A DNA stretch of 11,267 bases from an uncultured Anaerolineaceae bacterium (GTDB lineage: Bacteria; Chloroflexota; Anaerolineae; Promineifilales; Promineifilaceae). The stretch spans positions 1-11,267 of the forward strand of contig CALBTC010000484.1 in NCBI GenBank assembly GCA_937967805.1. Reading direction: 5' to 3'. Each line of letters starts with the position of its first letter. Position 1 is the first letter of the stretch. The position numbers and the translations under genes were made by a program. Positions 5,897 through 11,267 of the stretch are shown here, in pieces. Below the pieces are notes generated by a model. It was not told the origin of the DNA. It saw nothing but the letters and a program-made list of their open reading frames with translations, and searched no databases.

Positions 5897-6721
5897 CTAT
5901 TCTTTTGCCTGGCAGGTTGGACAGTAGTAGAGTCGCCGCCCGCCGATGCTGTCTTTGATGATGGCTGTACCGCAGTTGTAACAGGGACGGCCGTCTCGCC
6001 CGAACACCCAAAAACGATACTCGCGGTAACTTTGTCCTTCTTCCTTCAGCTTTTTGGCCAACGCTAAATCGTTGGTGATGCCTTTGGTTTGGTACGATTG
6101 GCGCGTGAGGCAAACGGCCGCTTCTGCCAGCGCCTCGATTTGTTCATCCGTGCAATCCATCGGCCGCAAATCCGGGTGGACGCGGGCCACAAACAGCACC
6201 TCGCTGCGCAAATAGTTGCCCAGTCCAGCCAAAAAGCCCTGGTCCAACAGCAGTGAGGTCAAGCGCCGCCGCCGGAACTCATCGGCCGCAAAACGCTCCG
6301 CAACCTGGGAGACGGTAACAGACTCATCCAGCAAATCCGGCCCCAGCTTGCGTAAAAACGGATGGCTGTCCAGCTCTTCATCGCGCAAAACGGCAATATC
6401 TGAGGCGCTGTACAGCAGGGCTGATTTTTCTTCGTTGTGGATGGCCAGCCGCAGCTGCCGGTTGGTGTCGGGAAAATCATGGGCGTCACGCACCATCCAT
6501 TTGCCGTAAAGCTGGTTATGGCTGTAGATGTTCCAGCCGTTGGCAAAGCGGGTGAGCATCGCTTTGCCTCTCGCCTGAACGGCCGTAACCTCCACCCCGG
6601 TCAATTTTGCTTCATACTTTTTTAGCTGGTCGAAGGCGAAGCAAACGGCCGTTGTCGGTCGCCCGGCAATTGCCGCGGCCACGGCATCGGCCGCCAACTG
6701 AATTTCTGGCCCTTCAGGCAT
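5897..6721 (-). CDS. nei: Endonuclease VIII (Nei), oxidised-pyrimidine DNA glycosylase/AP lyase
   Basis: A 274-residue protein of the Fpg/Nei family, clearly closer to E. coli Nei: it shares YSHNQLYG, LLYSASDI, HPFL..GPD and the LLLDQ.FLAGLGNYLR helix-two-turn-helix. Catalytic residues are present: P2 (Schiff-base nucleophile after Met removal), E3, and K53 in RGKAML. The C-terminal zinc finger is C247, C250, C267, C270, with the DNA-contacting Arg in GGRR (262/263). It removes oxidised pyrimidines and nicks the abasic site in base excision repair. Start ATG carries the invariant MPEGPE and GGAG 8 nt upstream. Compared with Nei, residues before the zinc finger have a short insert (KGITNDLALAKKLKEEGQSYREYRFWVF). 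The redox gene downstream on the same strand makes an oxidative-damage unit plausible, by position only. Confidence 0.95.
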   Translation of the reverse strand: MPEGPEIQLAADAVAAAIAGRPTTAVCFAFDQLKKYEAKLTGVEVTAVQARGKAMLTRFANGWNIYSHNQLYGKWMVRDAHDFPDTNRQLRLAIHNEEKSALLYSASDIAVLRDEELDSHPFLRKLGPDLLDESVTVSQVAERFAADEFRRRRLTSLLLDQGFLAGLGNYLRSEVLFVARVHPDLRPMDCTDEQIEALAEAAVCLTRQSYQTKGITNDLALAKKLKEEGQSYREYRFWVFGRDGRPCYNCGTAIIKDSIGGRRLYYCPTCQAKE

Positions 6722-6808
6722 ACAAGCTGCTCCACAATGTGAAAATAGTTATTAATGGGCTTGATCTTACCAAAAAACGAAGGATTTGCCGCTCGAAGAA
6801 AAAAGCAA

Positions 6809-6892
6809 ATCACGAATGGCACAAAACAACGAATAAGACGAATAAAGACAAAAAACCATTCGTCCCATTCGTCCATTCGTCAAATTCGTGAT
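6809..6892. repeat. Palindromic ATTCGTC repeat between nei and the receiver-domain gene
   Basis: Terminal 9-bp inverted arms ATCACGAAT (6809-6817) and ATTCGTGAT (6884-6892) flank inner units: GACGAAT on the left, and on the right CATTCGTC three times, from 6857. The element is AT-rich and could fold as one long imperfect hairpin. It fills most of the 179-bp gap upstream of nei; no ORF is seen there. Confidence 0.8.
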
Positions 6893-6900
6893 GATCTTTT

Positions 6901-8067
6901 TTAGGATTCGGCCGTTTCGGAGGCGGCCTCGAGGAAGAGGCTAAGTTCTGCTTCGGAGAGTGGCTCGGAAGATTCGGTAGCATAGAAGCCAGTTTCCCAC
7001 AGGCTGCCGTGCATCTCAAATTCCTGGCGGATGGTTTGCTCGGAGCCGTTTTTAAACAGGTAAGCGGCCCAGGCATTGTCCCGGCCAGGCGGCACGGTCA
7101 CCACAAGCTGGACCAAATCGGCCTCAACCTGGACGTGGGTCAACACACAAGCATTGGCCACGGCCAGGCGGTTCATGGCCCGGCGCAGCGGAATGCGCAG
7201 ATGGCCGGGCAGTGGCTCCAATGGCCGCCAGACAATGACACAAGACGGCCGTTGCCCCATGCCAAACCCATTACCCAACAATCCCGTCTGGGCCAACACG
7301 CGTCCTTCGACGACGGCCGTTAACTTTTTGGCCATACGCCGCGCCTGCTGCCGGACTTCGGTTAAAGGTGCTTCCGGCAGGGCTACCAACGTGACCAAAT
7401 ATTCTTCGGTGACTTGATGGGTAAACAGGAGTAAGTCACCCGCACGAGCGGGCAGATGGATAAATTGCAGACGAGAGGGCAGGGAATTTCCCACCCACCC
7501 TTCACCGACGTGAATGGCTACGGTGGCGGCCTCGCTTTCGTTCAGTTCACCCCAGTAGGCCAGCAGCTTATCGCCCTGGGCAAACACAACCGTTTGCATA
7601 AGCCGGCCCAAATGGGCCTCTTGCAGGGTAGCAATGAGCGTGGCGGTGTCTAAAGAACGTGTTGGGTCGTGGGAAACGGCCGTTTTCGACTGTGTCGTTT
7701 GCACCATCGGCTGCCGGGCCACATTTTCTACCAACGCCTCCAGCTCGACATCCACCAAAGATTTGATCAGAACCCCCTGCACGCTGCCCGAGTATGTCAA
7801 CGGAATTTCTTCATCACCGGAGGGCATCACCAAAATAACGCGCAGGTTGGGCTGCACCGCCCGCAGCGAACGGATGATTTTGGCGCCCTCCTCCACGGGC
7901 ACGAAGGCCAAATCCTGGTCATTTTGTACAAGCTGGAGGCACGCTTCTTTTAAAGTCGGCACCATCGACACGGTGTATTCACCCATGCGGCTGAGGGCAC
8001 GCACCAGGCGCAAAGCAAACGTTCTGTCCGGTTCCAGAACAAGGATATGTTTCATCTCCGAAGGCAT
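6901..8067 (-). CDS. Pseudo-receiver / roadblock-like / Y1-transposase-like fusion protein
   Basis: A 388-residue cytoplasmic protein in three parts. Residues 5-118 look like a response-regulator receiver (KHILVLEPDRTFALRLVRALSRMG; PNLRVILVMPSGD), but where the phosphorylated Asp is expected the strand reads DLAFVPVEE, so normal phosphotransfer looks lost. Residues about 140-250 resemble a roadblock/LC7 dimerisation domain (QTVVFAQGDKLLAYWGEL, then a run of short strands). Residues about 275-380 recall the IS200/REP-associated tyrosine transposase fold: CVIVWRPLEP, VEADLVQLVVTVPP, RQEFEMHGSLWETGFYATES. The HUH metal pair is absent (LVQLVV in its place) and no catalytic Tyr is obvious, so it would be a domesticated binder at most. 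Start ATG 8067; Shine-Dalgarno unclear. The C-terminal assignment is tentative; the protein's role is unknown. Confidence 0.75.
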   Translation of the reverse strand: MPSEMKHILVLEPDRTFALRLVRALSRMGEYTVSMVPTLKEACLQLVQNDQDLAFVPVEEGAKIIRSLRAVQPNLRVILVMPSGDEEIPLTYSGSVQGVLIKSLVDVELEALVENVARQPMVQTTQSKTAVSHDPTRSLDTATLIATLQEAHLGRLMQTVVFAQGDKLLAYWGELNESEAATVAIHVGEGWVGNSLPSRLQFIHLPARAGDLLLFTHQVTEEYLVTLVALPEAPLTEVRQQARRMAKKLTAVVEGRVLAQTGLLGNGFGMGQRPSCVIVWRPLEPLPGHLRIPLRRAMNRLAVANACVLTHVQVEADLVQLVVTVPPGRDNAWAAYLFKNGSEQTIRQEFEMHGSLWETGFYATESSEPLSEAELSLFLEAASETAES

Positions 8068-8150
8068 AGTTTGATTCTACTGGATGCCCAAAAGCAAAAT
8101 CAATCCCCGATTGCCCTACGCCCATGAACCTGCCGTGAAAAATTTGCTTA

Positions 8151-8257
8151 TTGTCATTCTGACCGAAGGGAAGAATCCCACCGGAGACCTTCTTGTAAAA
8201 GCCATGCCCGCGAACGATGAACGCCGTAGGAATGCTTCGTTTCACTCAGCATGACAA
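8151..8257. repeat. REP/MITE-like element with imperfect terminal inverted repeats
   Basis: TTGTCATTCTGA (8151-8162) pairs with TCAGCATGACAA (8246-8257) with one mismatch, and similarity continues inward to about 30 bp. It lies in the roughly 200-bp gap between the nuclease and receiver-fusion genes. Its ends resemble the TGTCATTCCGAA palindrome at 1313-1350. No coding capacity, so non-autonomous. Confidence 0.82.
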
Positions 8258-8266
8258 GGGTAGGTG

Positions 8267-10768
8267 CTATGTTTTCCTGGTGCGTTTTCTTTTTAGGAGG
8301 AAGACGGCCGTTCCTCCACCCCCAGCCACCAATCCAGCCACCAGCCACCAAATCCAGCCATTGCTCACGGTAGGTTGCTCGATTGGTTCGCTGTTGATCG
8401 GTGTTGGGTCGGGAACGGCCGTTGCCGTCACATTCGGTTCCGGCGCAGGCAGTTTATCCAACTGCAAAACGAGCAGCGGCAAATCATGGTCGGTGGTTTT
8501 GAACAGCAGCGCTTCTGGCGACACGTCTACCGCCAGCGCGTCGGGATAATCGGCGTTGACGTGCAGAATCATCACGTCCGTCACGTTGTCCTGCAAAGCG
8601 GGCGACACAAAAATGCCGTCGATGAGCTGAGAGACGCCGCCAAACACGTAGCTGTAGCGCGTTTCGTCCGGCAGGCGCAGCAGCACGTTTTCCAGGTTGC
8701 CGTTTTCGGCCAGCGCCAGCAGCGGCGGGGAGTGCTCATAATCATTGAAGTCCCCCAGGACGATGACATTAGCCTCCGAATCGGTCGCCAGGATGTCTGC
8801 CACCAGCCCGGCAACATGGTTAGCCTGGGCCAGCCGCCACGGCGCAGTTTCGGCCTCCCCACCCCGCTTGGATTTGAAGTGATTGACGATGATGATGAAC
8901 GGCCGTTCCCCCACCGTCATCTCCACCAGCAGCGGCGGCCGCGAAAAGAGCGCATCTTGCCCCGCCGGGCATTCGATGCGGGCATCGCTCACGCCAGTTT
9001 CCAGCGTGGTGCAGGTTTGCTTCAGTTCCGCCGACAGCACCGTCACCACGGCGGGATTACTCATCAGGGCCACGTCGATGCCGCGCACGTCGGCGCTTTC
9101 CAGGTGGGTGACGGCGTAGGTGAAACCACAGGCAGGCGCGGCCAGTTGCGCCAGATCATCCAGCAGCGTGCCTTTTTCTACCTCCTGCACGGCCACCAGC
9201 GTGGGACAGTTCAGCGTTTGCGTCAGCGCCGCCATCAATTTTTGCTGCTTGAGGGAGAGTTCCAGCTCCAGCGGCTTGGGCTCGGCGTCGTCGCCCGTGT
9301 CGTCGATGAGGTCAAAATAGTTTTCGATGTTGAAGGTGGCAATGCTGATTTGATTGGCTTGCAAAGCCGGCGCGCTGGGGGGTTCAGTAAATTCACTGCT
9401 CGTCACCGTCAATTCATCCGCCGCCTGCTGCACAATCTTGAACTGGTCAAAGTTGTAGGTGAGCGGCCCGATGAGCCCGCTGACCAGATCGCCCGTTTTC
9501 ACCTGGGGGAAGCCATCGCAGAACTGGTCCGACCGGTACAAAATCGGCACCACCTCACCGATGGGATCGGCCAAAAGGCGGCGGAAAATGCGCGGCGTGG
9601 ACACGGAAGGCGAAACGACGGCAAAGCCACAGGTGCTGAAGGTGGGCCCCACTACCCGCGCCGGATCGGCCAGCTGCACCCGCATCCCTTCCAGCGGTTC
9701 AAAATAGGCAGCCAGCGCTTCGGCTTCAGCAGGCGGATCGATCAAAATCGGTTCAGGCAGCGGCTGCTCGCTGAGTTCTACCTGGATATCCAGGTTGTTG
9801 TCGTCCAGCTCGGTCAGGCCGAAGAACTCGGTCACCAGCCCGGAAACACGAACCTGATCGCCGATTTGGAAAGACGGCCGTCCCCGCCCCAAAAACAGGG
9901 CAATCCCATCAGATGTTGCCGGATCGCCGTCTTCAAAGCCGGGAATGTCCTGCACAAAGGCGGTGTAGAAAGTAGTGCCGCTGGCATTGCGGTCTTCGTA
10001 AACACCGGTGACAATACCGCGAAAGGTGACGTTTTGATTGATTGCCGCGGCTACATCGCCTGCACCCTGAATGGTGCCAATGGGCGGCAACTCTTCCAGT
10101 TCGGCTGGATTCAACGGGACGCGGCAGGCATCATCGAACTGGACAACGCCGGGGGTGGGCGCTTCTTGCGGCTGCCAGTCGGTGGCCGTGTCGCTGTCGC
10201 AGTTGGCCGGGTGGCGCTCGATGCTGTGGCCTTCGAATACGGCCGTTACTGCCGGAGCAAAAAAGGTCGTCTTGTCGCCATAATTGACGCTGTCGATGAT
10301 CAGATTGCGCTCGTTGAGAAGAATCACTTCGTCGCCGTCGTTGGCCAGGGCAATATCGCCGCCGGCCCACAGTAGATAGTTGCGCATGTCGGGCACGTCG
10401 GGATCGGTATCGGTCAGTTCAAAGTCGGGATTGGTGCCAAAGAGGGTGCGGGAACCAACGGCCGTTCGGGCCACTACCAACGCTTGCTCCGGCGCCAGCA
10501 ATGTGCCCTCGGGAAAACGACGCATCCCTTCGCCGCCGCCCGTCAGCTCTTCATCCCCCAGCTTGATGTTGCTCAGGTCGAGAACGGCCGAGCCGACGTT
10601 GGCAATTTCAAGCCATTCGCGCTCGTCTTCTGCACCGGGCGGATTGTAGTAGATTTCGGTAATGAGCAATCCGGGGTTGATGATTTGGGCGTGGGCTTGA
10701 TGGGTGATGATGAGAATGAGCACGGCCGTTCCCCAAAACAGCCAGCGCCAGACAAACTTCTTGTGCAT
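8267..10768 (-). CDS. Secreted, membrane-anchored nuclease: lamin-tail domain plus EEP domain
   Basis: An 833-residue extracellular nuclease resembling ExeM/NucH-type enzymes. In order: a signal peptide (1-27, cleavage likely after AHA); a lamin-tail domain starting LLITEIYYNPPG (about 34-200); an OB-fold-like region (about 220-465); and an endonuclease/exonuclease/phosphatase domain (about 473-770). Then follow a Pro/Thr-rich stalk (about 774-800), one transmembrane helix (804-825) and a basic tail KRKRTRKT, which should stay inside. Catalytic residues visible: N480 (FNIENY), E529 (VQEVE), D565, H630 (NHFKSK), D673 and N675 (GDFND), D717, and D760-H761 (TDHDLP). The active site therefore looks intact. 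It likely degrades extracellular DNA or RNA at the cell surface for nutrients or biofilm turnover. Start ATG has GGAGG 10-11 nt upstream. Seven of the window's ACGGCCGT palindromes are in this gene. Confidence 0.93.
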   Translation of the reverse strand: MHKKFVWRWLFWGTAVLILIITHQAHAQIINPGLLITEIYYNPPGAEDEREWLEIANVGSAVLDLSNIKLGDEELTGGGEGMRRFPEGTLLAPEQALVVARTAVGSRTLFGTNPDFELTDTDPDVPDMRNYLLWAGGDIALANDGDEVILLNERNLIIDSVNYGDKTTFFAPAVTAVFEGHSIERHPANCDSDTATDWQPQEAPTPGVVQFDDACRVPLNPAELEELPPIGTIQGAGDVAAAINQNVTFRGIVTGVYEDRNASGTTFYTAFVQDIPGFEDGDPATSDGIALFLGRGRPSFQIGDQVRVSGLVTEFFGLTELDDNNLDIQVELSEQPLPEPILIDPPAEAEALAAYFEPLEGMRVQLADPARVVGPTFSTCGFAVVSPSVSTPRIFRRLLADPIGEVVPILYRSDQFCDGFPQVKTGDLVSGLIGPLTYNFDQFKIVQQAADELTVTSSEFTEPPSAPALQANQISIATFNIENYFDLIDDTGDDAEPKPLELELSLKQQKLMAALTQTLNCPTLVAVQEVEKGTLLDDLAQLAAPACGFTYAVTHLESADVRGIDVALMSNPAVVTVLSAELKQTCTTLETGVSDARIECPAGQDALFSRPPLLVEMTVGERPFIIIVNHFKSKRGGEAETAPWRLAQANHVAGLVADILATDSEANVIVLGDFNDYEHSPPLLALAENGNLENVLLRLPDETRYSYVFGGVSQLIDGIFVSPALQDNVTDVMILHVNADYPDALAVDVSPEALLFKTTDHDLPLLVLQLDKLPAPEPNVTATAVPDPTPINSEPIEQPTVSNGWIWWLVAGLVAGGGGTAVFLLKRKRTRKT

Positions 10769-10836
10769 TTTTCTGTTCCCTCCAAACAGTTATTAACGGA
10801 TTTTACCGCAGAGAGCGCAGAGGGCACAGCGTTTGT

Positions 10837-10876
10837 AAAAAAGGACACAGCCGCCCACGACCCTGTGCCCTTTTTT
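10837..10876 (-). terminator. Rho-independent terminator, possibly bidirectional
   Basis: The arms AAAAAAGGACACAG (10837-10850) and CTGTGCCCTTTTTT (10863-10876) pair over 14 bp with one mismatch around a 12-nt loop. It begins 3 bp after the stop of the membrane-protein gene. On the minus strand it ends in a T-run, so it should stop transcription before the nuclease gene. Next to it, 10807-10822 holds CGCAGAG twice, a fragment of a common intergenic repeat. Confidence 0.85.
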
Positions 10877-10879
10877 ATT

Positions 10880-11267
10880 CTAGGCCATTTTTGACTTGAT
10901 GAAGGTGCGCGGGGTGAACGGCCGTCCCAACAGCAGCCGGTACAATTGGCCAAAAATCTCAAGAATGACAATGATGACCACAATTGCCAGAATAGATTTT
11001 GCGATGGTCGTAAAGAACGGCACCGTTGAAATTTCTTCCAGGCTAAAGATACGGTAAACCACGTATAGGCCGAAGGTTTCGGTACCTATCTCCAGCCAGC
11101 GGGTGACCCGGTTCCAGCACCCCTGAATGAACACGATGGTCTTTAACACCACGTCCAGCAGCAAAGACGCGCTAAACAAGGGAATGAGAGCAATCATCTC
11201 GGCTGTGAACAAGACAAAAAACCACGGCTCATCATCGCCAAAGTTGATGCCGCCAAACCAGTTGGGG
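10880..11267 (-). CDS. Membrane protein, C-terminal part (start beyond window)
   Basis: The minus-strand frame is open from the window's right edge to TAG at 10880, at least 128 residues. The TTG at 11212 is only an internal codon, since in-frame sequence upstream (PNWFGGINFGDDEPWFFV) has no stop. Hydrophobic segments are ALIPLFSASLLLDVVLKTIVF and FFTTIAKSILAIVVIIVILEIF, so at least two transmembrane helices, followed by a short basic cytoplasmic-looking tail. No family is recognised with confidence; it resembles the membrane tails of small signalling or permease-prefix proteins of Chloroflexota, but that is a weak impression. A terminator directly follows. Confidence 0.72.
   Translation of the reverse strand, partial: PNWFGGINFGDDEPWFFVLFTAEMIALIPLFSASLLLDVVLKTIVFIQGCWNRVTRWLEIGTETFGLYVVYRIFSLEEISTVPFFTTIAKSILAIVVIIVILEIFGQLYRLLLGRPFTPRTFIKSKMA

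Noticed and set aside
8375..10375. 666-codon open frame on the plus strand opposite the nuclease gene
   Set aside because: It is antisense to a protein with clear domains, is rich in His/Arg/Gln, has no recognisable motif, and is explained by GC-rich third positions of the opposite gene.
10880..11212. Complete 110-residue membrane protein starting at TTG
   Set aside because: The frame stays open to the window edge, so the true start is outside and the gene is partial.

Overview
This 11.3-kb window looks like chromosomal DNA from an uncultured, moderately GC-rich bacterium, probably a member of the Chloroflexota (Anaerolineae/Caldilineae type). That placement is an inference from three things: the gene mix, many short intergenic palindromic repeats, and a strikingly over-used palindrome, ACGGCCGT (19 exact copies by eye, all inside genes). 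No rRNA, tRNA, CRISPR array or intact insertion sequence was seen. All genes but one are on the minus strand.

Region 1 (68-4013, minus strand; transcription runs right to left) is an acyl-CoA catabolic cluster. In transcription order it holds a broken enoyl-CoA hydratase gene (pseudogene), a short-chain dehydrogenase (SDR), an ACAD10/11-type acyl-CoA dehydrogenase, and an aminoglycoside-phosphotransferase-like kinase of the kind fused to the dehydrogenase in animal ACAD10/11. By analogy with ACAD11 and with bacterial levulinate catabolism (lva genes), the kinase and dehydrogenase may together remove a 4-hydroxyl group from hydroxyacyl-CoAs by phosphorylation and elimination, with the SDR interconverting keto and hydroxy forms. 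Gaps between the genes carry 11-bp tandem repeats, nested palindromes and degenerate 7-bp repeat arrays.

Region 2 (4014-5174) holds a perfect 16-bp inverted repeat just upstream of the only plus-strand gene, a luciferase-like (probably F420-type) oxidoreductase. Its 3' end meets the next gene tail to tail inside a heptad array that supplies both stop codons.

Region 3 (5160-6721, minus) holds endonuclease VIII (nei) followed by a DsbA/FrnE-family thiol-disulfide oxidoreductase. The oxidoreductase appears truncated only because an in-frame TGA sits exactly where the first cysteine of the CPFC active site belongs. A hairpin with a G in its apical loop lies at the right distance after it, so the gene reads as a selenoprotein (UPFC). 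This is the most exciting observation in the window.

Region 4 (6901-11267, minus) holds three genes. One encodes an unusual protein with a degenerate response-regulator receiver domain, a probable roadblock-like middle and a C-terminus resembling an inactivated IS200/REP-associated (Y1) transposase. The second encodes a secreted, membrane-anchored nuclease (lamin-tail domain plus endonuclease/exonuclease/phosphatase domain). The third is the C-terminal part of a membrane protein that runs off the window, ending at a clear terminator hairpin.
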